Shown here: positions 39,376 through 55,868 of the stretch, one piece after another
Layout of the letters: each line of letters begins with the position of its first letter
Position numbering within the stretch: position 1 is the stretch's first letter
Origin: Micromussa lordhowensis
Taxonomy: Eukaryota > Cnidaria > Anthozoa > Scleractinia > Lobophylliidae
Direction: 5' to 3'
Assembly: GCA_964020085.1 (NCBI GenBank)
Contig: OZ026604.1
Span: 16,885,858 to 16,949,857 of the forward strand
Length of the DNA: 64,000 bases
Translations under genes and position numbers: made by a program
Notes under the pieces: generated by a model
What the model was told of the DNA's origin: nothing
What the model saw: only the letters and a program-made list of their open reading frames with translations
The model's database searches: none

Positions 39376-42300
39376 ACCATCACTAGACATCATACACCAT
39401 CACTAGACATCATACACCATCACTAGACATCATACACCATCACTAGACATCCTACACCATCACTAGACATCCTACACCATCACTAGACATCCTACACCAT
39501 CACTAGACATCCTACACCATCACTAGACATCATACACCATCACTAGACATCATACACCATCACTAGACATCATACACCATCACTAGACATCATACACCAT
39601 CAGTAGACATTATACACCATCACTAGACATCCTACACCATCACTAGACATCATACACCATCACTAGACATCATACACCATCACTAGACATCATACACCAT
39701 CACTAGACATTATACACCATCACTAGACATCATACACCATCACTAGACATCATACACCATCACTAGACATCATACACCATCACTAGACATCCTACACCAT
39801 CACTAGACATCCTACACCATCACTAGACATCCTACACCATCACTAGACATCCTACACCATCACTAGACATCATACACCATCACTAGACATCATACACCAT
39901 CACTAGACATCATACACCATCACTAGACATCCTACACCATCACTAGACATCCTACACCATCACTAGACATCCTACACCATCACTAGACATCCTACACCAT
40001 CACTAGACATCATACACCATCACTAGACATCATACACCATCACTAGACATCATACACCATCACTAGACATCATACACCATCACTAGACATCATACACCAT
40101 CACTAGACATTATACACCATCACTAGACATCATACACCATCACTAGACATCATACACCATCACTAGACATCATACACCATCACTAGACATCCTACACCAT
40201 CACTAGACATCCTACACCATCACTAGACATCCTACACCATCACTAGACATCCTACACCATCACTAGACATCCTACACCATCACTAGAAATCATACACCAT
40301 CACTAGACATCATACACCATCACTAGACATCATACACCATCACTAGAAATCCTACACCATCACTAGACATCCTACACCATCACTAGACATCCTACACCAT
40401 CACTAGACATCCTACACCATCACTAGACATCCTACACCATCACTAGGCATCATACACCATCACTAGACATCCTACACCATCACTAGACATTATACACCAT
40501 CACTAGACATCCTACACCATCACTAGACATCCTACACCATCACTAGACATCCTACACCATCACTAGACATCATACACCATCACTAGACATCATACACCAT
40601 CACTAGACATCATACACCATCACTAGACATCATACACCATCACTAGACATCCTACACCATCACTAGACATCCTACACCATCACTAGACATCATACACCAT
40701 CACTAGACATCCTACACCATCACTAGACATCCTACACCATCACTAGACATCATACACCATCACTAGACATCCTACACCATCACTAGACATCCTACACCAT
40801 CACTAGACATCCTACACCATCACTAGACATCCTACACCATCACTAGACATCCTACACCATCACTAGACATCATACACCATCACTAGACATCATACACCAT
40901 CACTAGACATCCTACACCATCACTAGACATCCTACACCATCACTAGACATCCTACACCATCACTAGACATCCTACACCATCACTAGACATCCTACACCAT
41001 CACTAGACATCATACACCATCACTAGACATCATACACCATCACTAGACATTAAACACCATCACTAGACATCATACACCATCACTAGACATCATACACCAT
41101 CACTAGACATCATACACCATCACTAGACATCCTACACCATCACTAGACATCCTACACCATCACTAGACATCCTACACCATCACTAGACATCCTACACCAT
41201 CACTAGACATCATACACCATCACTAGACATCATACACCATCACTAGACATCATACACCATCACTAGACATCATACACCATCACTAGACATCCTACACCAT
41301 CACTAGACATCCTACACCATCACTAGACATCCTACACCATCACTAGACATCCTACACCATCACTAGACATCCTACACCATCACTAGACATCCTACACCAT
41401 CACTAGACATCATACACCATTACTAGACATCATACACCATCACTAGACATCCTACACCATCACTAGACATCCTACACCATCACTAGACATCCTACACCAT
41501 CACTAGACATCCTACACCATCACTAGACATCCTACACCATCACTAGACATCATACACCATCACTAGACATCATACACCATCACTAGACATTATACACCAT
41601 CACTAGACATTATACACCATCACTAGACATCATACACCATCACTAGACATCATACACCATCACTAGACATCATACACCATCACTAGACATCATACACCAT
41701 CACTAGACATCCTACACCATCACTAGGCATCCTACACCATCACTAGGCATCATACACCATCACTAGACATCATACACCATCACTAGACATCATACACCAT
41801 CACTAGACATCATACACCATCACTAGACATCCTACACCATCACTAGACATCCTACACCATCACTAGACATCCTACACCATCACTAGACATCCTACACCAT
41901 CACTAGACATCCTACACCATCACTAGACATCATACACCATCACTAGACATCATACACCATCACTAGACATTATACACCATCACTAGACATCATACACCAT
42001 CACTAGACATCATACACCATCACTAGACATCATACACCATCACTAGACATCATACACCATCACTAGACATCCTACACCATCACTAGACATCCTACACCAT
42101 CACTAGACATCCTACACCATCACTAGACATCCTACACCATCACTAGACATCCTACACCATCACTAGACATCATACACCATCACTAGACATCATACACCAT
42201 CACTAGACATTATACACCATGACTAGACATCATACACCATCACTAGACATCATACACCATCACTAGACATCCTACACCATCACTAGACATCCTACACCAT

Positions 42301-45300
42301 CACTAGACATCATACACCATCACTAGACATCCTACACCATCACTAGACATCCTACACCATCACTAGACATCCTACACCATCACTAGACATCATACACCAT
42401 CACTAGACATCATACACCATCACTAGACATCATACACCATCACTAGACATCATACACCATCACTAGACATCATACACCATCACTAGACATCATACACCAT
42501 CACTAGACATCCTACACCATCACGAGACATCCTACACCATCACTAGACATCCTACACCATCACTAGACATCCTACACCATCACTAGACATCATACACCAT
42601 CACTAGACATCCTACACCATCACTAGACATCATACACCATCACTAGACATCATACACCATCACTAGACATCATACACCATCACTAGACATCCTACACCAT
42701 CACTAGACATCCTACACCATCACTAGACATCATACACCATCACTAGACATCCTACACCATCACTAGACATCATACACCATCACTAGACATCATACACCAT
42801 CACTAGACATCATACACCATCACTAGACATCCTACACCATCACTAGACATCCTACACCATCACTAGACATCATACACCATCACTAGACATCATACACCAT
42901 CACTAGACATCCTACACCATCACTAGACATCATACACCATCACTAGACATCATACACCATCACTAGACATCATACACCATCACTAGACATCATACACCAT
43001 CACTAGACATCATACACCATCACTAGACATCATTCACCATCACTAGACATCATACACCATCACTAGACGACATACATCATCACCAGACATCATACACCAT
43101 CAGTAGACATCATACACCATCACTATACATCATACACCATCACTATACATCATACACCATCACTATACATCATGCACCATCACTAGACATCATACACCAT
43201 CACTAGACATCATACACCATTACTAGACATCATACACCATCACTAGACATCATACACCATCACTAGACGACATACATCATCACTAGACGACATACATCAT
43301 CACTAGACATCATACACCATCACTAGACATCATACACCATCACTAGACATCATACACCATCACTAGACGACATACATCATCACTAGACGACATACACCAT
43401 CACTAGACATCATACACCATTACTAGACATCATACACCATCACTAGACATCATACACCATCACTATACATCATACACCATCAGTAGACATCATACACCAT
43501 CACTAGACGACATACATCATCGCTAGACGACATACACCATCACTAGACATCATACGCCATCACTAGACATCATACACCATCACTAGAAATCATACGCCAT
43601 CACTAGACATCATACACCATCACTAGACATCATACACCATCACTAGACATCATACACCATCACTAGACATCATACACCATCACTATACATCATACACCAT
43701 CGCTAGACATCCTACACCATCACTAGACATCCTACACCATCACTAGACATCATACACCATCACTAGACATCATACACCATCACTAGACATCATACACCAT
43801 CACTAGACATCATACACCATCACTAGACATCATACACCATCACTAGACATCATACACCATCACTAGACATCCTACACCATCACGAGACATCCTACACCAT
43901 CACTAGACATCCTACACCATCACTAGACATCCTACACCATCACTAGACATCATACACCATCACTAGACATCATACACCATCACTAGACATCATACACCAT
44001 CACTAGACATCATACACCATCACTAGACATCATACACCATCACTAGACATTATACACCATCACTAGACATCATACACCATCACTAGACATCATACACCAT
44101 CACTAGGCATCATACACCATCACTAGACATCATACACCATCACTAGACATCATACACCATCACTAGACATCATACACCATCACTAGACATCATACACCAT
44201 TACTAGAAATCATACACCATCACTAGACATCATACACCATCACTAGACATCATACACCATCACTAGACATCATACACCATCACTAGAAATCATACACCAT
44301 CACTAGAAATCATACACCATCACTAGACATCATACACCATCACTAGACATCCTACACCATCACTAGGCATCATACACCATCACTAGACATCATACACCAT
44401 CACTAGACATCATACACCATCACTAGACATCCTACACCATCACTAGACATCATACACCATCACTAGACATCATACACCATCACTAGACATCATACACCAT
44501 CACTAGACATCATACACCATCACTAGACATCCTACACCATCACTAGACATCATACACCATCTCTAGAAATCATACACCATCACTAGACATCCTACACCAT
44601 CACTAGACATCATACACCATCACTAGACATCATACACCATCACTAGAAATCATACACCATCACTAGAAATCATACACCATCACTAGACATCATACACCAT
44701 CACTAGACATCCTACACCATCACTAGGCATCATACACCATCACTATACATCATACACCATCACTAGAAATCATACACCATCACTAGACATCCTACACCAT
44801 CACTAGACATCATACACCATCACTAGACATCATACACCATCACTAGACATCATACACCATCACTAGACATCATACACCATCACTAGACATCCTACACCAT
44901 CACTAGACATCCTACACCATCACTAGACATCATACACCATCACTAGACATCATACACCATCACTAGACATCATACACCATCACTAGACATCATACACCAT
45001 CACTAGACATCATACACCATCACTAGACATCATACACCATCACTAGACATCATACACCATCACTAGACATCATACACTATCACTAGACATCATACACCAT
45101 CACTAGAAATCATACACCATCACTAGAAATCATACACCATCACTAGACATCATACACCATCACTAGGCATCATACACCATCACTAGAAATCATACACCAT
45201 CACTCTAATATGACATCCTACACCATCACTAGACATCATACACCATCACTAGACATCATACACCATCACTAGGCATCATACACCATCACTAGACATCATA

Positions 45301-47170
45301 CACCATCACTAGACATCATACACCATCACTAGACATCATACACCATCACTAGACATCATACACCATCACTAGACATCCTACACCATCACTAGACATCATA
45401 CACCATCACTAGACATCATACACCATCACTAGACATCATACACCATCACTAGACATCATACACCATCACTATACATCATACACCATCACTAGAAATCATA
45501 CACCATCACTAGACATCATACACCATCACTAGACATCATACACCATCACTATACATCATACACCATCACTAGACATCCTACACCATCACTAGGCATCATA
45601 CACCATCACTAGACATCATACACCATCACTAGACATCATACACCATCACTAGACATCCTACACCATCACTAGGCATCATACACCATCACTAGACATCCTA
45701 CACCATCACTAGACATCATACACCATCACTAGAAATCATACACCATCACTAGACATCCTACACCATCACTAGACATCATACACCATCACTAGACATCATA
45801 CACCATCACTAGACATCCTACACCATTACTAGACATCCTACACCATCACTAGAAATCATACACCATCACTAGACATCATACACCATCACTAGACATCATA
45901 CACCATCACTAGACATCATACACCATCACTAGACATCCTACACCATCACTAGACATCCTACACCATCACTAGAAATCATACACCATCACTAGACATCCTA
46001 CACCATCACTAGACATCATACACCACCACTAGAAATCATACACCATCACTAGAAATCATACACCATCACTAGAAATCATACACCATCACTAGACATCATA
46101 CACCATCACTAGACATCCTACACCATCACTAGACATCATACACCATCACTAGACATCATACACCATCACTAGACATCATACACCATCACTAGACATCATA
46201 CACCATCACTAGACATCATACACCATTACTAGAAATCATACACCATCACTAGAAATCATACACCATCACTAGACATCATACACCATCACTAGGCATCATA
46301 CACCATCACTAGAAATCATACACCATCACTCTAATATGACATCCTACACCATCACTAGACATCATACACCATCACTAGACATCATACACCATAGGCATCA
46401 TACACCATCACTAGACATCATACACCATCACTATACATCATACACCATCACTAGACATCATACACCATCACTAGACATCATACACCATCACTAGACATCC
46501 TACACCATCACTAGGCATCATACACCATCACTAGACATCATACACCATCACTATACATCATACGCCATCACTAGACATCATACACCATCACTAGACATCA
46601 TACACCATCACTATACATCATACGCCATTATTAGACATCATACACCATCACTAGACATCATACACCATCACTAGACATCATACACCATCACTAGACATCA
46701 TACACCATCACTAGACATCATACACCATCACTATACATCATACGCCATTACTAGACATCATACACCATCACTAGACATCATACACCATCACTATAAATCA
46801 TACGCCATCACTAGACATCATACACCATCACTAGACATCCTACACCATCACTAGGCATCATACACCATCACTAGACATCATACACCATCACTATACATCA
46901 TACGCCATCACTAGACATCATACACCATCACTATACATCATACACCATCACTAGACATCATACACCATCACTAGACATCCTACACCATCACTAGGCATCA
47001 TACACCATCACTATACATCATACGCCATCACTAGACATCATACACCATCACTATACATCATACGCCATCACTAGACATCATACACCATCACTAGAAATCC
47101 TACACCATCACTAGGCATCATACACCATCACTATACATCATACGCCATCACTAGACATCATACACCATCA

Positions 47171-48190
47171 CTAGACGACATACATCATCGCTAGACGACA
47201 TACACCATCAGTAGACATCATACACCATCACTAGACATCATACACCATCACTAGACGACATACATCATCACTAGACGACATACACCATCACTAGACATCA
47301 TACACCATTACTAGACATCATACACCATCACTAGACATCATACACCATCACTAGACATCATGCACCATCATTAGATATCATACACCATCACTATACATCA
47401 TACACCATCAGTAGACATCATACACCATCACAAGACATCATGCACCATCACTATACATCATACACCATCACTAGACAACATACACCATCACTAGACATCA
47501 TACACCATCACTAGACGACATACATCATCGCTAGACGACATACACCATCAGTAGACATCATACACCATCACTAGACATCATACACCATCACTAGACGACA
47601 TACATCATCACTAGACGACATACACCATCACTAGACATCATACACCATTACTAGACATCATACACCATCACTAGACATCATACACCATCACTAGACATCA
47701 TGCACCATCATTAGATATCATACACCATCACTATACATCATACACCATCAGTAGACATCATACACCATCACAAGACATCATGCACCATCACTATACATCA
47801 TACACCATCACTAGACAACATACACCATCACTAGACATCATACACCATCACTAGACGACATACATCATCGCTAGACGACATACACCATCACTAGACATCA
47901 TACACCATCACTAGACATCATACACCATCACTAGACGACATACATCATCACTAGACGACATACACCATCACTAGACATCATACACCATTACTAGACATCA
48001 TACACCATCACTAGACATCATACACCATCACTATACATCATACACCATCAGTAGACATCATACACCATCACTAGACGACATACATCATCGCTAGACGACA
48101 TACACCATCACTAGACATCATACACCATCACTAGACATCATACACCATCACTAGACGACATACATCATCACTAGACGACATACACCATCA
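47171..48190. repeat. 340-bp higher-order unit with CpG-bearing variant
   Basis: The pair AGACGACATACATCATCG recurs at 47,171, 47,511 and 47,851, exactly 340 bases (17 monomers) apart, with nearly identical intervening variants (GTAGACATC, ATTAGATATC, ACAAGACATC). A shortened copy follows at 48,071. Confidence 0.9.
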
Positions 48191-51100
48191 CTAGACATCA
48201 TGCACCATCACTAGACATCATACACCATCACTAGACATCATACACCATCACTATACATCATACACCATCAGTAGACATCATACACCATCACTAGACATCA
48301 TTCACCATCACTAGACATCATACACCATCACTAGACGACATACATCATCACTAGACGACATACATCATCACTAGACATCATACACCATTACTAGACATCA
48401 TACACCATCACTAGACATCATACACCATTACTAGACTGATCATACACCATTACTAGACGACATACATCATCACTAGACGACATACACCATCACTAGACAT
48501 CATACACCATTACTAGACATCATACACCATCACTAGACATCATACACCATCACTAGACATCATACACCATCACTAGACATCATACACCATCAGTAGACAT
48601 CATACACCATCACAAGACATCATGCACCATCACTATACATCATACACCATCACTAGACATCATACACCATCACTAGACGACATACATCATCACTAGACGA
48701 CATACACCATCACTAGACATCATACACCATCACTAGACATCATACACCATCACTAGACGACATACATAATCACTAGACGACATACACCATCACTAGACAT
48801 CATACGCCATTACTAGACATCATACACCATCACTAGACATCATACACCATCACTAGACATCATACACCATCACTAGACATCATACACCATCACTAGACAT
48901 CATACACCATCACTATACATCATACACCATCAGTAGACATCATACACCATCACTAGACATCATTCACCATCACTAGACATCATACACCATCACTAGACGA
49001 CATACATCATCACCAGACATCATACACCATCAGTAGACATCATACACCATCACTATACATCATACACCATCACTATACATCATACACCATCACTATACAT
49101 CATGCACCATCACTAGACATCATACACCATCACTAGACATCATACACCATTACTAGACATCATACACCATCACTAGACATCATACACCATCACTAGACGA
49201 CATACATCATCACTAGACGACATACATCATCACTAGACATCATACACCATCACTAGACATCATACACCATCACTAGACATCATACACCATCACTAGACGA
49301 CATACATCATCACTAGACGACATACACCATCACTAGACATCATACACCATTACTAGACATCATACACCATCACTAGACATCATACACCATCACTATACAT
49401 CATACACCATCAGTAGACATCATACACCATCACTAGACGACATACATCATCGCTAGACGACATACACCATCACTAGACATCATACGCCATCACTAGACAT
49501 CATACACCATCACTAGAAATCATACGCCATCACTAGACATCATACACCATCACTAGACATCATACACCATCACTAGACATCATACACCATCACTAGACAT
49601 CATACACCATCACTATACATCATACACCATCGCTATACATCATACACCATCAGTAGACATCATAAACCATCACTAGACATCATTCACCATCACTAGACAT
49701 CCTACACCATCGCTAGACATCATACACCATCACTAGACATCATACACCATCACTACACATCATTCGCCATTACTAGAGACCATACACCATCACTAGACAT
49801 CATACACCATCACTAGAAATCATACGCCATCACTAGACATCATACACCATCACTAGAAATCATACGCCATCACTAGACATCATACACCATCACTAGACAT
49901 CATACACCATCACTAGACATCATACACCATCACTAGACATCATACACCATCACTATACATCATACACCATCGCTATACATCATACACCATCAGTAGACAT
50001 CATAAACCATCACTAGACATCATTCACCATCACTAGACATCCTACACCATCGCTAGACATCATACACCATCACTAGACATCATACACCATCACTACACAT
50101 CATTCGCCATTACTAGAGACCATACACCATCACTAGACATCATACACCATCACTAGAAATCATACGCCATCACTAGACATCATACACCATCACTAGAAAT
50201 CATACGCCATCACTAGACATCATACACCATCACTAGACATCATACACCATCACTAGACATCATACACCATCACTAGACATCATACACCATCACTAGACAT
50301 CATACACCATCACTAGACATCATTCACCATCACTAGACATCCTACACCATCAGTAGACATCATACACCATCACTAGACATCATACACCATCAGTACACAT
50401 CATTCGCCATCACTAGAGATCATACACCATTACTAGACATCATACACCATCACTAGAAATCATACGCCATCACTAGACATCATACACCATCACTAGAAAT
50501 CATACGCCATCACTAGACATCCTACACCATCACTAGACATCATACACCATCACTAGACATCATACACCATCACTAGACATCATACACCATCACTAGACAT
50601 CATACACCATCACTAGACATCGTACACCATCACTAGAGATCATTCGCCATCACTAGAGATCATACACCATCACTAGAAATCATACACCATCACTAGACAT
50701 CATACACCATCACTACACATCATTCGCCATCACTGGAGATCATACACCATCACTAGAAATCATACGCCATCACTAGACATCATACACCATCACTAGAAAT
50801 CATACGCCATCACTAGACCGCATCATACGCCATCACTAGAGATCATACACCATCACTAGAAATCATACACCATCACTACACATCATTCGCCATCACTAGA
50901 GATCATACACCATCACTAGACATCATACACCATCACTAGAAATCATACGCCATCACTAGACCGCATCATACGCCATCACTAGACATCGTACACCATCACT
51001 AGACATCATACACCATCACTAGAAATCATACACCATCACTAGACATCATACGCCATCACTAGACAGTCATACACCATCGGTAGACATTATAAAGCATCAC

Positions 51101-51759
51101 TAGACATCGTACACCATCACTAGACATCATACACCATCACTAGACATCATACACCATCACTAGACATCATTCACCATCACTAGTCATTATACACCATCAC
51201 TAGACATCATACACCATCACTAGACATCATACACCATCACTATACATCATACACCATAACTAGACATCCTACACCATCACTAGACATCATACACCATCAC
51301 TATACATCATACACCATCACTATACATCATACACCATCACTAGACATCATTCACCATCACTAGTCATTATACACCATCACTAGACATCATACACCATCAC
51401 TAGACATCATACACCATCACTAGACATCATACGCCATCACTAGACATCATACACCATAATTAGACATCCTACACCATCACTAGACATCATAGACCATCAC
51501 TAGACATCATACACCATCACTAGACATCATACACCATCACTACACATCATACACCATCACTAGACATCCTACACCATCACTAGACATCATACACCATAAT
51601 TAGACATCCTACACCATCACTAGACATCATACACCATCACTAGACATCATACGCCATCACTAGACATCATACACCATAATTAGACATCCTACACCATCAC
51701 TAGACATCATACACCATCACTAGACATCATACACCATCACTAGACATCATACACCATCA
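47931..51759. repeat. Satellite macro-duplication, copy 1
   Basis: This 3,829-base segment matches the immediately following one. Shared rare markers include an inserted TACTAGACTGATC (48,432), CATTCACC with ACCAGACATC (48,961), ACCGCATCATACGCC (50,817) and CATCGGTAGACATTATAAAGC-like units near 51,080. Confidence 0.85.
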
Positions 51760-54700
51760 CTAGACGACATACATCATCACTAGACGACATACACCATCAC
51801 TAGACATCATACACCATTACTAGACATCATACACCATCACTAGACATCATACACCATCACTATACATCATACACCATCAGTAGACATCATACACCATCAC
51901 TAGACGACATACATCATCGCTAGACGACATACACCATCACTAGACATTATACACCATCACTAGACATCATACACCATCACTAGACGACATACATCATCAC
52001 TAGACGACATACACCATCACTAGACATCATGCACCATCACTAGACATCATACACCATCACTAGACATCATACACCATCACTATACATCATACACCATCAG
52101 TAGACATCATACACCATCACTAGACATCATTCACCATCACTAGACATCATACACCATCACTAGACGACATACATCATCACTAGACGACATACATCATCAC
52201 TAGACATCATACACCATTACTAGACATCATACACCATCACTAGACATCATACACCATTACTAGACTGATCATACACCATTACTAGACGACATACATCATC
52301 ACTAGACGACATACACCATCACTAGACATCATACACCATTACTAGACATCATACACCATCACTAGACATCATACACCATCACTAGACATCATACACCATC
52401 ACTAGACATCATACACCATCAGTAGACATCATACACCATCACAAGACATCATGCACCATCACTATACATCATACACCATCACTAGACATCATACACCATC
52501 ACTAGACGACATACATCATCACTAGACGACATACACCATCACTAGACATCATACATAATCACTAGACATCATACACCATCACTAGACGACATACATAATC
52601 ACTAGACGACATACACCATCACTAGACATCATACGCCATTACTAGACATCATACACCATCACTAGACATCATACACCATCACTAGACATCATACACCATC
52701 ACTAGACATCATACACCATCACTAGACATCATACACCATCACTATACATCATACACCATCAGTAGACATCATACACCATCACTAGACATCATTCACCATC
52801 ACTAGACATCATACACCATCACTAGACGACATACATCATCACCAGACATCATACACCATCAGTAGACATCATACACCATCACTATACATCATACACCATC
52901 ACTATACATCATACACCATCACTATACATCATGCACCATCACTAGACATCATACACCATCACTAGACATCATACACCATTACTAGACATCATACACCATC
53001 ACTAGACATCATACACCATCACTAGACGACATACATCATCACTAGACGACATACATCATCACTAGACATCATACACCATCACTAGACATCATACACCATC
53101 ACTAGACGACATACATCATCACTAGACGACATACACCATCACTAGACATCATACACCATTACTAGACATCATACACCATCACTAGACATCATACACCATC
53201 ACTAGACATCATACACCATCACTAGACATCATACACCATCACTAGACGACATACATCATCACTAGACGACATACACCATCACTAGACATCATACACCATC
53301 ACTAGACATCATACACCATCACTACACATCATACACCATCACTACACATCATACACCATCACTAGACATCATACACCATCACTAGACGACATACACCATC
53401 ACAAGACATCATACACCATCACTAGAGATCATACACCATCACTACACATCATACACCATCACTAGACATCATACACCATCACTAGACATCACACACCATC
53501 ACTAGACATCATACGCCATCACTAGACATCATACACCATCACTAGACATCATATACTATCACTAGACATCATACACCATCACTAGACATCATACGCCATC
53601 ACTAGACATCATACACCATCACTAGACATCATACACCATCACTAGACGACATACATCATCATTAGACGACATACACCATCACTAGACATCATACACCATT
53701 ACTAGACATCATACACCATCACTAGACATCATACACCATCACTAGACATCATGCACCATCACTAAACATCATACACCATCACTAGACATCATACACCATC
53801 ACTAGACATCATACACCATCAGTAGACATCATACACCATCACTAGACATCATTCACCATCACTAGACATCCTACACCATCACTAGACATCATTCGCCATT
53901 ACAAGAGATCATACACCATCACTAGACATCATACACCATCACTAGAAATCATACGCCATCACTAGACATCATACACCATCACTAGAAATCATACGCCATC
54001 ACTAGACATCATACACCATCACTAGACATCCTACACCATCACTAGACATCATACACCATCACTAGACATCATACACCATCACTATACATCATACACCATC
54101 GCTATACATCATACACCATCAGTAGACATCATAAACCATCACTAGACATCATTCACCATCACTAGACATCCTACACCATCGCTAGACATCATACACCATC
54201 ACTAGACATCATACACCATCACTACACATCATTCGCCATTACTAGAGACCATACACCATCACTAGACATCATACACCATCACTAGAAATCATACGCCATC
54301 ACTAGACATCATACACCATCACTAGAAATCATACGCCATCACTAGACATTATACACCATCACTAGACATCATACACCATCACTAGACATCATACACCATC
54401 ACTAGACATCATACACCATCACTAGACATCATACACCATCACTAGACATCATTCACCATCACTAGACATCCTACACCATCAGTAGACATCATACACCATC
54501 ACTAGACATCATACACCATCAGTACACATCATTCGCCATCACTAGAGATCATACACCATTACTAGACATCATACACCATCACTAGAAATCATACGCCATC
54601 ACTAGACATCATACACCATCACTAGAAATCATACGCCATCACTAGACATCCTACACCATCACTAGACATCATACACCATCACTAGACATCATACACCATC

Positions 54701-55868
54701 ACTAGACATCATACACCATCACTAGACATCGTACACCATCACTAGAGATCATTCGCCATCACTAGAGATCATACACCATCACTAGAAATCATACACCATC
54801 ACTAGACATCATACACCATCACTACACATCATTCGCCATCACTGGAGATCATACACCATCACTAGAAATCATACGCCATCACTAGACATCATACACCATC
54901 ACTAGAAATCATACGCCATCACTAGACCGCATCATACGCCATCACTAGAGATCATACACCATCACTAGAAATCATACACCATCACTACACATCATTCGCC
55001 ATCACTAGAGATCATACACCATCACTAGACATCATACACCATCACTAGAAATCATACGCCATCACTAGACCGCATCATACGCCATCACTAGACATCGTAC
55101 ACCATCACTAGACATCATACACCATCACTAGAAATCATACACCATCACTAGACATCATACGCCATCACTAGACAGTCATACACCATCGGTAGACATTATA
55201 AAGCATCACTAGACATCGTACACCATCACTAGACATCATACACCATCACTAGACATCATACACCATCACTAGACATCATTCACCATCACTAGTCATTATA
55301 CACCATCACTAGACATCATACACCATCACTAGACATCATACACCATCACTATACATCATACACCATAACTAGACATCCTACACCATCACTAGACATCATA
55401 CACCATCACTATACATCATACACCATCACTATACATCATACACCATCACTAGACATCATTCACCATCACTAGTCATTATACACCATCACTAGACATCATA
55501 CACCATCACTAGACATCATACACCATCACTAGACATCATACGCCATCACTAGACATCATACACCATAATTAGACATCCTACACCATCACTAGACATCATA
55601 GACCATCACTAGACATCATACACCATCACTAGACATCATACACCATCACTACACATCATACACCATCACTAGACATCCTACACCATCACTAGACATCATA
55701 CACCATAATTAGACATCCTACACCATCACTAGACATCATACACCATCACTAGACATCATACGCCATCACTAGACATCATACACCATAATTAGACATCCTA
55801 CACCATCACTAGACATCATAGACCATCACTAGACATCATACACCATCAGTAGACATCATACACCATAA
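51760..55868. repeat. Satellite macro-duplication, copy 2
   Basis: Directly follows copy 1 with the same rare markers at 52,261, 52,790, 54,926 and about 55,190. The offset is 3,829 at the left, about 4,129 near 54,100 and 4,109 at the right. Copy 2 has therefore gained about 300 bases (around 53,100-53,900) and differs by whole monomers from copy 1. Confidence 0.85.
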
